Origin: Bolinopsis microptera
Taxonomy: Eukaryota > Ctenophora > Tentaculata > Lobata > Bolinopsidae
Assembly: GCF_026151205.1 (NCBI RefSeq)
Contig: NC_087078.1
Span: 9,440,675-9,504,674, forward strand
Direction: 5' to 3'
Length of the DNA: 64,000 nucleotides
Part shown: positions 23,517 through 37,500 of the stretch, piece by piece
Layout: every line of letters begins with the position of its first letter
How positions within the stretch are numbered: position 1 is the first letter of the stretch
Translations under genes and position numbers: made by a program
Notes under the pieces: generated by a model
What the model was told of the DNA's origin: nothing
Database searches by the model: none
What the model saw: only the letters and a program-made list of their open reading frames with translations

Positions 23517-24008
23517 CTATAGCGTAATAAAAACGAACTTATAGATCATGCTCCTAAGATCTGCAAGCTTTCCGAATGTTGTATTTAGGTCTCCCTCAGT
23601 GTTTTTATCTGTTTTCTTCGGGCTCTCGTCTTGTGGAAGACTATCGTGTACTGTTAGTGGAAGACTAACTTCTTGAGTCGAACAGCTAGCACCAGGATCC
23701 GTGCATAGGTGAGGATTGTGCCTGCGATACAGTGTCAATGAAATTATTTGTTATAGAATCCGTATCAAAATAGGCATAGCGTTCTTATCAGATACAAGAG
23801 GATGTAATGATCAAACAACTAGTTTTACGCTGAAATAGGTTATTCATAATTACTTAAATGGAGCAAGATCCGTTTCTTACCTGAATGAAAGCGGAAGATC
23901 GGTCCATTCAACGTTCGACTCACGAATAACCGCCAAATGTTTGCACGGTAATTCTGGGTAAGACCTGAAGTTCAGGCAATCACAATGGACACTCGGACTG
24001 ACGGTGAC
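23517..24008 (-). CDS. SWIM zinc-finger protein, last two exons
   Basis: Exons 23881-24008 and 23517-23721 join in frame (TTCAG|GTAAGA, TATCGCAG|G). The first contains a SWIM zinc finger with the CxC...CxH ligands: HCDCLNFRSYPELPCKHLAV, then WTDLPLSFR; the second continues HNPHLCTDP. This CxC-(n)-CKH...W..LP..(Y/F)R.NP layout is known from orphan SWIM proteins in invertebrates and from proteins related to MULE transposases. The tail ends KLADLRSMIYKF before the stop. No upstream exons are recognised, so the gene is 5' incomplete or truncated. SWIM domains bind DNA or protein; the function here is unknown. Confidence 0.65.
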
Positions 24009-24710
24009 CTGGAAATGTGGGTAATTAGTTATTGATTAATCTGATTGTTATTTAATACTCAATTAATTGATAGTAAAGTAAATGTCCAAAATACAAGTAC
24101 AGGGAGCGTCGACGAGTGTTGTTAAGTAGGGGCGATTGTGCTCGTTATGGGACTACCAGTTATGTGCTAGTACTGAGAGTAAGGAACGCTGGTATGGCTA
24201 GGACCCTGGTATGGCTAGAACAGAGAAGGTACATAGACTGGGTGGTGTAGCCGGTGACTGAAACGGTTTAAGAAAACATGAGAAGAATGTTTAGGGCACC
24301 CTGGCTCTGATAAGCAATGCTGAGTAGTGTAGGTTTATTTGATGGCCTGGAAGTGCTAGGAATTGTTATTATATCATAATAGCCGTAAGGAATTAAAACA
24401 CAGAAGGCACAAACAAGTTTACTTTGTCGCATAATCTTGATGATATCTGAACATGTGTGAAATTGAACAAATAATGATATACCAGCTTAAACCCCTTATA
24501 TTATGTACTATTAGAAAACCCGTGGGTACAGTGAGCAAGCTAATATTGATAGATGGATCAAACAACACTGCTAGTACCACGCACCAGTCACATAAATCAT
24601 TATCGGGTGGTAATATGTTAACAGTGTCACAATTAAACTACCGCAGCATGGTCAAAAATAGGGTTATTTCGTCACAAAAAATTATTATAACTCTGTTAGC
24701 TCCTTGCTAT

Positions 24711-25420
24711 TCTAATAGAGTTATAGATCTTCAAAATAGAGGCAACTGGCAAGACATGTTTACTTTGCCACATCAGTTATTATAAGAGTTAGGTAATCGT
24801 CATCAGATTAACAGATCTTTTTTTCGTAGTTTGGATCGATTAATATAGGCAATTAAGCATCATATGTCAATTTTAACACACTATCTTGATATTGTTGGGG
24901 CAGGGAAAGTTAATTTTGTCACATTTTTAGTGACTTTGACAAATTTAACCTAAAATTGTTAAACTTGAGCTCTGATGTTCTAGACAATATTCTACCAATC
25001 GTTTCTGAAAGAATGCTGAATTCTAATAGAGTTATAGATCTTCAAAATAGGGCAAAACATGTTTACTTTGTCACATCAGTTATTATTAGACTTAGGTAAT
25101 CGTCATCAGATTAACAGATCTTTTTCGTAGTTTGGATTGATTTATATAGGCAATAAAGCAGCCTATGCTAATTTTTACACACTATCTTGAAATTGTTGGG
25201 GCAGGAAAAGTTAATTTTGTCACATTTTTAGTGACTTTGACAAATTTAACCTAAAATTGTTAAACTTGAGCTCTGATGTTCTGGACAATATTCTACCGAT
25301 TTTTTCTGGAAGAATGTTGAATTCTAATAGAGTCATAGAATATATAGATCTTCAAAATAGGGGCAAGACATGTTTACTTTGTCACATCGCATCAGTTATT
25401 ATAAGAGTTATTATAAGAGA
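24711..25420. repeat. Tandem repeat, period about 305 bp
   Basis: The phrase ATTCTAATAGAGT recurs at about 24711, 25019 and 25321, and the sequence between (TTTACTTTGTCACATCAGTT, TTGGGGCAGG, TTAGTGACTTTGACAAATTT) is repeated with small differences. About two and a third copies. No coding capacity is seen; it may be satellite-like or the end of an unknown interspersed repeat. Confidence 0.85.
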
Positions 25421-25819
25421 CTATTTCATTTTATAATCATTGTTTTTAACCTATTTACGATTTTGTATCATTTTTTGTGACAATGTAAACATCAATTGAT
25501 CTTAACTTGCATCAACTACATTGTCATCATATGATAAAGTTTTCCCGCCTTTCAAACCAAAATCAGATATAAATAATTCGCCAAAAATTTAAAATTCCAT
25601 ATATTGTGACAGAATTAACCTCATTTCCCAATAACCAAGTGCCTGTATTAGCTAACTATTCGAAACAAAATATTTTAGGGCTATGATTGGTAGATCAACC
25701 ATCAACTAATGAGTTAAAAGGTTTTTGAGGACACCTCACAGTAGAATAGAGGTATGGTATTCTGAGTGTGACAAAGTTACCCAAATATTGCCTTGTAACC
25801 GTTCGATGTAAATGAGCTT

Positions 25820-26431
25820 TTGTCATCATTAAAGTCTTATATGAGAGCGAATAAGTTACATATAAACATGTCCAAGTGCTGCTACATACACTTCAAACCC
25901 ACCATGGCAGGTTCTAAGTTAGAGACTTTATCACACCCTGAAGTTGTATTAACTATAGACAACTTTCCAATCAAAAAGGTTTCATCCGCAAAATTTCTGG
26001 GTGTTATAATTGACGAGAACCTATCATGGGAAGATCACATTAAAGCTCTTAAGCGAACTCTAAATCATTCCACATCCACTTTATGTAGACTTCGCTGCTC
26101 CCTTCCAGAATTTCTACACCAACAATTATATTATACCCTGTTCGAATCACATCTTTCCTACTGTATATCTGTATGGGGTGGGGCAGCGAAACAACGTATA
26201 AGTTCATTATTTACTGCTCAGAAGTACTGTCTCAGAGTACTATTTGGTGACAGGCTGGCATACCTTGATAAGTTTAAGACTTGTGCACGTACTAGGCCTA
26301 TAGGACACCAGAAACTTGACCAAAAAGTTTTCATAAAAGAGCACACCAAACCGATATTTAAGCATAATAATATTCTAGCTATACAAAATCTCTATACATA
26401 CCACAGGGCACAGTTACCTCGAGCTCTATAA
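25820..26431 (+). pseudogene. Reverse transcriptase 3' fragment of a non-LTR retrotransposon
   Basis: 203 residues of the RT connection/thumb of a Jockey/CR1-type LINE: ANKLHINMSKCCYIHF, VSSAKFLGVIIDENLSWEDH, LYYTLFESHLSYCISVWGGA, LFTAQKYCLRVLFG. The active-site palm would lie upstream, where no frame is open, so the copy is 5' truncated. It is on the plus strand, the opposite orientation to the RT fragment at 21517-21879, so these are separate insertions. Confidence 0.85.
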
Positions 26432-27075
26432 GATAATGAAATTCCGGGCTCCAATATCCTTACATGAGTTTTAATACTTTCAACACTACTATATAACAAA
26501 TAATTTGAGATCATGAATACGATGTAGTTACATTGAAACGTCGAGTAATCTCCTTTCCCTAATAAGAGCATTTTTACTTGTCGCAACAACCGGGATAAAG
26601 ATAATTTTACCCAGAATACATGAGGGTTACACATGTTCCTCGAGGAAACCCTGCCTTCTAATCTGTCAGGCAGACCCACCTGACAATCACAATACTAGAT
26701 CAACCAAAATTTTTAACATTTAACCCCAAAATTCAGAATGACTGACTTTACTACTAATGTAATGTGCTTGCGAGGTAAGCTAAAACGTGCGCTATTAACG
26801 AATCAACATAATCACGCCCTGCTTGATTGGACTGTCAAAGATTTTGACTGCGCAAATCTTATTTCCCAAACATTATAACTGGCTGGTCACACACATCTCA
26901 ATTAAAATTACCCTAGGCTACTGTTTTCCAAGTCTTGTCCTGTGAGTAAAGTATGTGTGAGGTGTGAGAAAGTTTTAATAAAATTATTGTATATTTACTT
27001 TTGAATTTTTAAAATCTAATTTGAGAATGAAGTTTAAAGAAATCTTAATTAGCACTGTATGGTTTAAGATATTTA

Positions 27076-29303
27076 TGGACACCTTTTTTTTTAAGTGTGG
27101 TGAAAATGACTTTGAGTGCCATGACACTTTTGACAGTGAAAGTGAAATGACTAGTAACTAAAAAGTGTAGCACAGAAATGCCTTAAATCTTAACTGCCCC
27201 TGTAAGGAAAATCCTTCGGTTAGTTAATGTGTCATAATATAGTACCAAGGCCGTGCCAGTTTTCAGCATTTTTTGACTATAATGTTTGAAACTACCATAA
27301 AAACCTGAATTTTGCGACTTTTCTGTTCAAAATTCAGATTATGTCTCAGAATTATTCAAAGAATATTTGGATTTTGGTAGGAATACTTGAACTGTGCTCA
27401 AAATAAGCAAAAAGTCATTTGTTTGGTAAAATTTCTAGTTTGGTTGAAGGGGTTGTACAAGGCCCATACTTTTGATCAGCTTGTGAATGAACTGTAACAA
27501 CTTTCAAGAAAAGTTGGTCTGTAATAATGTAAACTAAGAAAAACCTATTGTGTGCCTGTATTCAGTAAAAATTCTCTTACAAAATTACAATCGAGTTTTT
27601 TTACATTGCAGTAGCTAGACAGCAACAAATTAGAACGTTTTTCATTCATACTGTCGAAATTAAGTCTGCTCAACAGCATTCTGTTCGAAAATCAAATTAA
27701 GAGTGTGTCAGTTTTCAGTAAAAAGTCATTTTTAGGTCAAATTCATTACGATTAAAAATTCAAAAGAAATGACTCTTTGCTGAATATTGGCACTATACAA
27801 TTGATGTCTGACAGCATAAGCAAGATGATTCTTTACAAAATCTAACGATATTGTGTGTTCTAATTCAGCAAAAAGTCACTTTATAAATAATATTTTTAGC
27901 TTAAAATCTTCATAGAAATGACTTTTTGCTGATTATTGGCACGATAAAGTAGATTTCTGACAACAATATCATGTTCATCATGGAAATTTGGTACATACTA
28001 TTGATGTTTGAAGTTCATTGTGCCAGTTTTAAGTCAGTTATAGCAGGTTATCACAACACTGCTTACAAAGCACAAATTTTATGTGATTTACCATTGGTAT
28101 ATGCCTAGAAAAAGAAGTCATTTTAAGCTGAATAATGGCACACAGTGCAACAAAATTGTACCACATTAAACAAAAAAGGCACACCGCTCCCTCAAACAAT
28201 ATTCTGAACTAAAAAGAGTGCCATTTAGCAGTAAGAATGACTATTTCTGTCAAATAAGTCACTTTTTACTGATTTTCAGGACACATATGCTGTTTCAATT
28301 TTCAGGATATAACTACACTAAGATTCGTATCTGCACCATAAATAATTCGGTGCTTTAAGGTGATTGATAATGCTGATATTGACTTACAATAGTTGGTAAT
28401 TCCCACGTTGGTTGCAACAGTCACTACAGCTGATTAGTGGCACTCTAATATTTTAATCTGTTTTTGACCCCTTTATGAACACATTACTGTTCGAAATAAA
28501 TGCTTAAACTAACAGTAACACTAGTGCACCCATGGATCAAGAAATAGCCAATTTTTGTCTTTTTACATCATTTATCTATATGACTGATATGCTGAATTTG
28601 GGCACTCGGGACATAATTGAGTGTAAGCAGTACAGAGTTCAAGCCTTCTTTTAACTGATTAATGGCACCTTCAATCTAAAAGTCAATAAGGTGACTGAAA
28701 AAGAGAACTGAAATTTCGATACTTATTTCATCAATTAAAAAAAGATAAATTTCAAGCTGATACATGTGTGACTTTTTGCTGATGGCTCGCACATAGACAT
28801 GTAAGAATAAGTTTAAAGACACAACCAAACATTATCTTATCCAGAAAATAGCACAGTCACGCCTTGATCTTTTTAATATTTTGACAAGAACCATCAATAG
28901 AGCAGTCGTATTCAGATATAAAAATGACTTTTTGATGGATTCTGTCACTTACTGGAATTGCTAATAATGACTAAAATGCTGAAAACAGTTACTCACTCCA
29001 ATCTACTAGTGTTATGTGAACAATATTTGAGCAAAATATGGCGAAATCAATGGAATTAGTCAATTGGAGGTTAAAATGGTTTGCTGATTTTTGGCACTCA
29101 GTTTAATTGCTCATAAGTCATATTCTGCTTGAGCCTGGCACTTCGTTTTTTCAAATCACAACTGCTGAATATTTTCACTTCATCCTATGTACAAATGTAT
29201 GGTTGCACTTTAAAAAGCATTGCGACTTTTTCCTCATTTTGTGCACTCTACTTTGAAAAAGGTGAAATCAGCAACTCACCACACTTAAAAAAAAACGTGT
29301 CCT
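27076..29303. mobile_element. TA-flanked terminal-inverted-repeat element built of a recurring motif
   Basis: Termini TGGACACCTTTTTTTTTAAG (27076) and the inverse of AGGACACGTTTTTTTTTAAG (ending 29303) continue into GTGTGGTGA on both sides. TA flanks both ends (27074-27075 and 29304-29305), which fits Tc1/mariner-type insertion. The interior has no ORF. Instead it repeats a degenerate motif of about 25 nt, GACTTTTTGCTGATTWTTGG then CAC, in both orientations many times (for example near 27254, 27707, 27775, 27920, 28250, 28760, 28925 and 29075). Confidence 0.6.
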
Positions 29304-29759
29304 TATAGCTTATTATAACCATTGATACAAAGGCCATAATCTTTCGCCAGCTCTCCAATATCCACCTTGAAAGCTTGAAGCTGCATTTTATATCCTTGAA
29401 CTACACAATATAAACTAAAGAATGTTTTAGTGTAGACTTTTTGTCACAACAAGACTGTAACCTATAATAACAACTATAAAAGTATAAACAGAACCCCTAA
29501 TGTCTGCTTACAATTTTTCTTCTAGTCCTAATCTGAGCCTTGTCTCTATAAACTTAACTGAACTAGCGTTTCGGTGTGTGCAAAAGCTTCCAGGCACGCG
29601 CATTCCTTGCCCCGTTAGTTACCTGTCCTTCCAAAACCAAACTAGCAGTCAAGGACAAAAAGTCATACACCAATTATGAATTGTTTTACATCTTTTTATT
29701 CTGTAAAAATGTGCTAAAATTAAATTTCTTGTTTCATTGAATTTCTTGTTTCATTGATC

Positions 29760-30080
29760 CGTGCCCTTTAACCAATGTTGTATCATAATTGTTAGATTGA
29801 TCTAATCTACTATATTTCAGACCAAGGAATGATAGTTAGACAACTGCAGTTAACTAAGTCACACAAAATGTGACATTTGAACCATTATAGTGCCTAACAA
29901 CAATAGATTTTCTATCTGAGCAGTGCATATGGGAGTATGGGTTACGTGGCTATAATGTTCAGAACTTCTGAACGTGCTAGGTTAATATATGTCAAAATTA
30001 AGCCACTATCGTCGAAAACGCTATCATTTTTGTTTACCAATATCCTCAAACTCAAATGAACGTGTCCATATACATTGTTT
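29760..30080. repeat. Dispersed repeat, copy 1 (empty site)
   Basis: This segment is related to 55640-55767 plus 57018-57240: shared phrases include AAGTCACA, CCATTATAGTGCC, GAGCAGTGCAT, CACGTGGCT/TACGTGGCT and GTCGAAAACG. Here CATTATAG is present once and uninterrupted, whereas the other copy is split at the same point by a foldback element. The identity of the repeat is unknown. Confidence 0.75.
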
Positions 30081-31556
30081 GTAGTATATTATTTGTAATT
30101 GTAGCGAGTTATCGGATGTTTTATCTTTGAGCGAGGCTATCTTTATAGGAGTAGTCAAGAAGCTTGAGTTTTGGTGCTATGACGTGCTCCAGATTTTAGA
30201 AGATCTAAATATAAAATCTTTTAATATAATGGGAATTGAGCAGTGAGATTGGTTTCCTTTCTACATGATAACTCATATTGCTGGTGCAGTGATGTTAGGC
30301 ATCTGAGTTTGGGTATTTTAAGGAGCACTCTCTTTGGGAGACCACTGTCCAATTATGCTTTCAAATGATATTATGTTAAAACAAGCTGCGGGGAAGGTTT
30401 TGATAGTCAGCTTAAATAAATTGCGACTACATAAAATCACTGAGACAAGAACAACCATAAATAAGGAATGACAACAAATAATTTGAGTGTTCACTAACAT
30501 TTACATTATTTATATTGCTGTCAATCGATATTATTACGTAAGCCACCTAATTTTACATACCAGCAAATTCATGGAAAAAACGACACTTCAAACCTCAAAA
30601 ATATGATTAACAATCGAAACCAGAAACAGCTGCTTATAATGAAGTTGCACTGCTGAAAGATGTATGAAACAGCGATAGTGAAAAATCGTGATTGATAGAA
30701 GCTGGAGTAGAGTTGAATGGTGAAGGTTTTCTAAGTGTACGTATATGTACCTTGTTTTTGATGAAGCTTTAGTGGGACACGAATGGATGGAGACATCCTG
30801 ATCCGGTAGATTTCCACAAAATGGTCAACCCAACAAAAACTCGGCAGTAAACCTGAAATTGTTAACGAAAGCACAAATTGACCATTGGCGATGAACTTTA
30901 AGTTTTAATCACTCGAAATTAGCATGCTATACCTTTGATCATGAATCACAGACTTTTAATCGAGTAAATAGTGTAGTCAAATATGAAGTATAGAATAACT
31001 GAATAAGGTGTTATTAAGGCTAGACGTTAACTAAGCTTGAAGCAAACTACTGAGGATATAGAACCAGCGCAGCACTCCTGACAAAACCAATTTTGCAATT
31101 TATCCAATGCGAAAATACGTATTAACAGTTAAATGAAAAAAGTTTGGGCGAGCGATTTAGTGAGCGCGTAATGGTCTGGCCCGGCGCGCGCTACTTCGTA
31201 GCACGTGCCAACACTTCGAGAAGAAAGCGGCGCGCGCTAATTCGGAGAAATTTAGACGAGTAACATCCGTCACGTTTTTTAAATTTGTGCGACCAGAAAT
31301 TTATACTAACTGAAACTGTCTTTGTTATTATTTCAGTGCGAACCAGCGCTCACACTCTCACAGAAAATCTTACATCACAGTTGACAGGATAATAATCTTA
31401 GTTATTAATTCTATCAACATTCTCTAATAAAGCGATGATTAAGAAATCCGCTTATTCTGATCTAAAATACCCAAATGATACAGAAATCATGCTTCGTCAC
31501 GTTTCTCCCAAAAAATCACATACTTTAAATTAAAATAAACACATATTGGTTTCTAA
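30081..31556. other. Intergenic region with a short CpG-rich patch
   Basis: No exon recognised. A locally GC/CpG-rich block at about 31140-31260 (GGCCCGGCGCGCGCTAC, GCGGCGCGCGC) stands out from the AT-rich surroundings. It lies just beyond the 3' end of SLC30A6 and may mark an unrelated promoter or a repeat. Confidence 0.35.
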
Positions 31557-34500
31557 CTAAAGCGTCCTCTCATTTCTGAAGCCAGAAGCGTTAAGTTTAG
31601 TAGCAGGTCTGAAGCCATGGGTAGCCGATGCTGACGTCACAGTTGGTCGTGATGACGTCATCAAGGGAGTATGAGCTATGTTGTTGAACAAGGCGGCGGT
31701 CTCTTCTTTTATCACTTGAACGTTGAGAAGTGTAACGTGTTGAGACAGCCTGTGTGTTACCTGTAATATAGTACAACGTCAGTGTAGTATTCTCAGTATG
31801 TTCCAACTTCCACTAAGGATGTCAATTATCATGTCGAAAAAGTGGATAAAACAATTATACTTCGAAGTTTTCTCCGGAATTTTTTTGAAAGGTCACACGA
31901 ATGAGCTTAAAATTATGTCTATTACCACCGCAACATTCCATTAAATATCTTACCTCAGCTAGAACAGTCTGCTATAGATATCTTACCTCAGCTAGAACAG
32001 TCTGCTCCATTAAATATCGTACCTCAGCTAGAACAGTCTGCTCCATTAAATATCTTACCTCAGCTAGAACAGTCTGCTCCATTAAATATCTTACCTCAGC
32101 TAGAACATAGAACAGTTTGCTCTATTACCACCGCAACATTCCATTAAATATCTTACCTCAGCTAGAACAGTCTGCTATAGATATCTTACCTCAGCTAGAA
32201 CAGTCTGCTCCATTGAATATCTTACCTCAGCTAGAACAGTCTGCTCCATTAAATATCTTACCTCAGCTAGAACAGTCTGCTCCATTAAATATCTTACCTC
32301 AGCTAGAACAGTTTGCTCCATTGAATATTTTACCTCAGCTAGAACAGTCTGCTCCATTAAATATCTTACCTCAGCTAGAACAGTCTGCTCCATTAAATAT
32401 CTTACCTCAGCTAGAACAGTCTGCTCCATTAAATATCTTACCTCAGCTAGAACAGTTTGCTCCATTGAATATCTCACCTCAGCTAGAACAGTTTGCTCCA
32501 TTGAATATCTCACCTCAGCTAGAACAGTTTGCTCCATTAAATATCTTACCTCAGCTAGAACAGTCTGCTCCATTAAATATCTCACCTCAGCTAGAACAGT
32601 TTGCTCCATTAAATATCTCACCTCAGCTAGAACAGTCTGCTCCATTAAATATCTCACCTCAGCTAGAACAGTTTGCTCCATTAAATATCTTACCTCAGCT
32701 AGAACAGTTTGCTCCATTAAATATCTCACCTCAGCTAGAACAGTTTGCTCCATTAAATATCTTACCTCAGCTAGAACAGTATGCTCCATTAAATATCGTA
32801 CCTCAGCTAGAACAGTTTGCTCCATTAAATATCTCACCTCAGCTAGAACAGTCTGCTCCATTAAATATCTTACCTCAGCTAGAACAGTTTGCTCCATTAA
32901 ATATCTCACCTCAGCTAGAACAGTCTGCTCCATTAAATATCTCACCTCAGCTAGAACAGTTTGCTCCATTAAATATCTTACATCAGCTAGAACAGTATGC
33001 TCTAAATATCTCACCTCAGCTAGAACAGTTTGCTCCATTAAATATCTTACCTCAGCTAGAACAGTCTGCTCCATTAAATATCTCACCTCAGCTAGAACAG
33101 TTTGCTCCATTAAATATCTTACCTCAGCTAGAACAGTTTGCTCCATTAAATATCTCACCTCAGCTAGAACAGTTTGCTCCATTAAATATCTTACCTCAGC
33201 TAGAACAGTATGCTCCATTAAATATCTTACATCAGCTAGAACAGTATGCTCTAAATATCTCACCTCAGCTAGAACAGTTTGCTCCATTAAATATCTCACC
33301 TCAGCTAGAACAGTCTGCTCCATTAAATATCTTACCTCAGCTAGAACAGTTTGCTCCATTAAATATCTCACCTCAGCTAGAACAGTTTGCTCCATTAAAT
33401 ATTTTACCTCAGCTAGAACAGTATGCTCTAAATATCTTACCTCAGCTAGAACAGTTTGCTCCATTAAATATCTCACCTCAGCTAGAACAGTCTGCTCCAT
33501 TAAATATTTTACCTCAGCTAGAACAGTATGCTCTAAATATCTTACCTCAGCTAGAACAGTTTGCTCCATTAAATATCTTACCTCAGCTAGAACAGTCTGC
33601 TCCATTAAATATCTTACCTCAGCTAGAACAGTTTGCTCCATTGAATATCTTACCTCAGCTAGAACAGTTTGCTCCATTAAATATCTCACCTCAGCTAGAA
33701 CAGTTTGCTCCATTAAATATCTTACCTCAGCTAGAACAGTTTGCTCCATTAAATATCGTACCTCAGCTAGAACAGTTTGCTCCATTAAATATCTTACCTC
33801 AGCTAGAACAGTTTGCTCCATTAAATATCTTACCTCAGCTAGAACAGTTTGCTCCATTAAATATCGTACCTCAGCTAGAACAGTTTGCTCCATTAAATAT
33901 CTTACCTCAGCTAGAACAGTTTGCTCCATTGAATATCTTACCTCAGCTAGAACAGTTTGCTCCATTAAATATCTTACATCAGCTAGAACAGTATGCTCTA
34001 AATATCTCACCTCAGCTAGAACAGTTTGCTCCATTAAATATCGTACCTCAGCTAGAACAGTTTGCTCCATTAAATATCTTACCTCAGCTAGAACAGTTTG
34101 CTCCATTAAATATCTCACCTCAGCTAGAACAGTCTGCTCCATTAAATATTTTACCTCAGCTAGAACAGTATGCTCTAAATATCTTACCTCAGCTAGAACA
34201 GTTTGCTCCATTAAATATCTCACCTCAGCTAGAACAGTCTGCTCCATTAAATATTTTACCTCAGCTAGAACAGTATGCTCTAAATATCTTACCTCAGCTA
34301 GAACAGTTTGCTCCATTAAATATCTTACCTCAGCTAGAACAGTCTGCTCCATTAAATATCTTACCTCAGCTAGAACAGTTTGCTCCATTGAATATCTTAC
34401 CTCAGCTAGAACAGTTTGCTCCATTAAATATCTCACCTCAGCTAGAACAGTTTGCTCTATTAAATATCTTACCTCAGCTAGAACAGTATGCTCCATTAAA

Positions 34501-37500
34501 TATCGTACCTCAGCTAGAACAGTCTGCTCCATTAAATATCTCACCTCAGCTAGAACAGTTTGCTCCATTAAATATTTTACCTCAGCTAGAACAGTATGCT
34601 CTAAATATCTTACCTCAGCTAGAACAGTTTGCTCCATTAAATATCTTACCTCAGCTAGAACAGTCTGCTCCATTAAATATCTTACCTCAGCTAGAACAGT
34701 TTGCTCCATTGAATATCTTACCTCAGCTAGAACAGTTTGCTCCATTAAATATCTCACCTCAGCTAGAACAGTTTGCTCCATTAAATATCTTACCTCAGCT
34801 AGAACAGTTTGCTCCATTAAATATCGTACCTCAGCTAGAACAGTTTGCTCCATTAAATATCTTACCTCAGCTAGAACAGTTTGCTCCATTAAATATCTTA
34901 CCTCAGCTAGAACAGTTTGCTCCATTAAATATCGTACCTCAGCTAGAACAGTTTGCTCCATTAAATATCTTACCTCAGCTAGAACAGTTTGCTCCATTGA
35001 ATATCTTACCTCAGCTAGAACAGTTTGCTCCATTAAATATCTTACATCAGCTAGAACAGTATGCTCTAAATATCTCACCTCAGCTAGAACAGTTTGCTCC
35101 ATTAAATATCGTACCTCAGCTAGAACAGTTTGCTCCATTAAATATCTTACCTCAGCTAGAACAGTTTGCTCCATTAAATATCTCACCTCAGCTAGAACAG
35201 TCTGCTCCATTAAATATTTTACCTCAGCTAGAACAGTATGCTCTAAATATCTTACCTCAGCTAGAACAGTTTGCTCCATTAAATATCTCACCTCAGCTAG
35301 AACAGTCTGCTCCATTAAATATTTTACCTCAGCTAGAACAGTATGCTCTAAATATCTTACCTCAGCTAGAACAGTTTGCTCCATTAAATATCTTACCTCA
35401 GCTAGAACAGTCTGCTCCATTAAATATCTTACCTCAGCTAGAACAGTTTGCTCCATTGAATATCTTACCTCAGCTAGAACAGTTTGCTCCATTAAATATC
35501 TCACCTCAGCTAGAACAGTTTGCTCTATTAAATATCTTACCTCAGCTAGAACAGTATGCTCCATTAAATATCGTACCTCAGCTAGAACAGTCTGCTCCAT
35601 TAAATATCTCACCTCAGCTAGAACAGTTTGCTCCATTAAATATCGTACCTCAGCTAGAACAGTTTGCTCCATTAAATATCTTACCTCAGCTAGAACAGTT
35701 TGCTCCATTAAATATCTCACCTCAGCTAGAACAGTTTGCTCCATTAAATATCGTACCTCAGCTAGAACAGTCTGCTCCATTAAATATCTTACCTCAGCTA
35801 GAACAGTTTGCTCCATTAAATATCGTACCTCAGCTAGAACAGTCTGCTCCATTAAATATCGTACCTCAGCTAGAACAGTCTGCTCCATTAAATATCTTAC
35901 CTCAGCTAGAACAGTTTGCTCCATTAAATATCGTACCTCAGCTAGAACAGTCTGCTCCATTAAATATCTTACCTCAGCTAGAACAGTCTGCTCCATTAAA
36001 TATCTTACCTCAGCTAGAACAGTTTGCTCCATTGAATATCTTACCTCAGCTAGAACAGTTTGCTCCATTAAATATCTCACCTCAGCTAGAACAGTTTGCT
36101 CCATTAAATATCTTACCTCAGCTAGAACAGTATGCTCCATTAAATATCGTACCTCAGCTAGAACAGTCTGCTCCATTAAATATCTCACCTCAGCTAGAAC
36201 AGTTTGCTCCATTAAATATCTTACCTCAGCTAGAACAGTTTGCTCCATTAAATATCTTACCTCAGCTAGAACAGTATGCTCCATTAAATATCGTACCTCA
36301 GCTAGAACAGTTTGCTCCATTAAATATCTTACCTCAGCTAGAACAGTTTGCTCCATTAAATATCTCACCTCAGCTAGAACAGTTTGCTCCATTAAATATC
36401 GTACCTCAGCTAGAACAGTCTGCTCCATTAAATATCTTACCTCAGCTAGAACAGTTTGCTCCATTAAATATCGTACCTCAGCTAGAACAGTCTGCTCCAT
36501 TAAATATCTTACCTCAGCTAGAACAGTTTGCTCCATTAAATATCTCACCTCAGCTAGAACAGTTTGCTCCATTAAATATCGTACCTCAGCTAGAACAGTC
36601 TGCTCCATTAAATATCTTACCTCAGCTAGAACAGTTTGCTCCATTAAATATCGTACCTCAGCTAGAACAGTCTGCTCCATTAAATATCGTACCTCAGCTA
36701 GAACAGTCTGCTCCATTAAATATCGTACCTCAGCTAGAACAGTCTGCTCCATTAAATATCGTACCTCAGCTAGAACAGTCTGCTCCATTAAATATCGTAC
36801 CTCAGCTAGAACAGTCTGCTCCATTAAATATCGTACCTCAGCTAGAACAGTCTGCTCCATTAAATATCTTACCTCAGCTAGAACAGTTTGCTCCATTAAA
36901 TATCGTACCTCAGCTAGAACAGTCTGCTCCATTAAATATCGTACCTCAGCTAGAACAGTCTGCTCCATTAAATATCGTACCTCAGCTAGAACAGTTTGCT
37001 CCATTAAATATCTCACCTCAGCTAGAACAGTCTGCTCCATTAAATATCTTACCTCAGCTAGAACAGTTTGCTCCATTAAATATTTACCTCAGCTAGAACA
37101 GTATGCTCTAAATATCTTACCTCAGCTAGAACAGTTTGCTCCATTAAATATCTTACCTCAGCTAGAACAGTCTGCTCCATTAAATATCTTACCTCAGCTA
37201 GAACAGTTTGCTCCATTGAATATCTTACCTCAGCTAGAACAGTTTGCTCCATTAAATATCTTACCTCAGCTAGAACAGTTTGCTCCATTAAATATCTCAC
37301 CTCAGCTAGAACAGTCTGCTCCATTAAATATCTTACCTCAGCTAGAACAGTTTGCAACATTAAATATCTTACCTCAGCTAGAACAGTTTGCTCCATTGAA
37401 TATTTTACCTCAGCTAGAACAGTATGCTCTAAATATCTTACCTCAGCTAGAACAGTCTGCTCCATTAAATATCTTACCTCAGCTAGAACGGGGGGGGGGG

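Noticed and set aside
31140..31260. CpG-rich patch as the promoter of a new gene
   Set aside because: No exon or transcript evidence nearby; left as an observation only.
32117..37096. A 1659-residue plus-strand ORF of APLNILPQLEQF repeats and a similar one on the minus strand as giant repeat proteins
   Set aside because: The 36-bp unit is a multiple of three and has no stop in several frames, so long ORFs arise automatically. Only the minus-strand frame next to exon 43345-43441 has any link to a gene.
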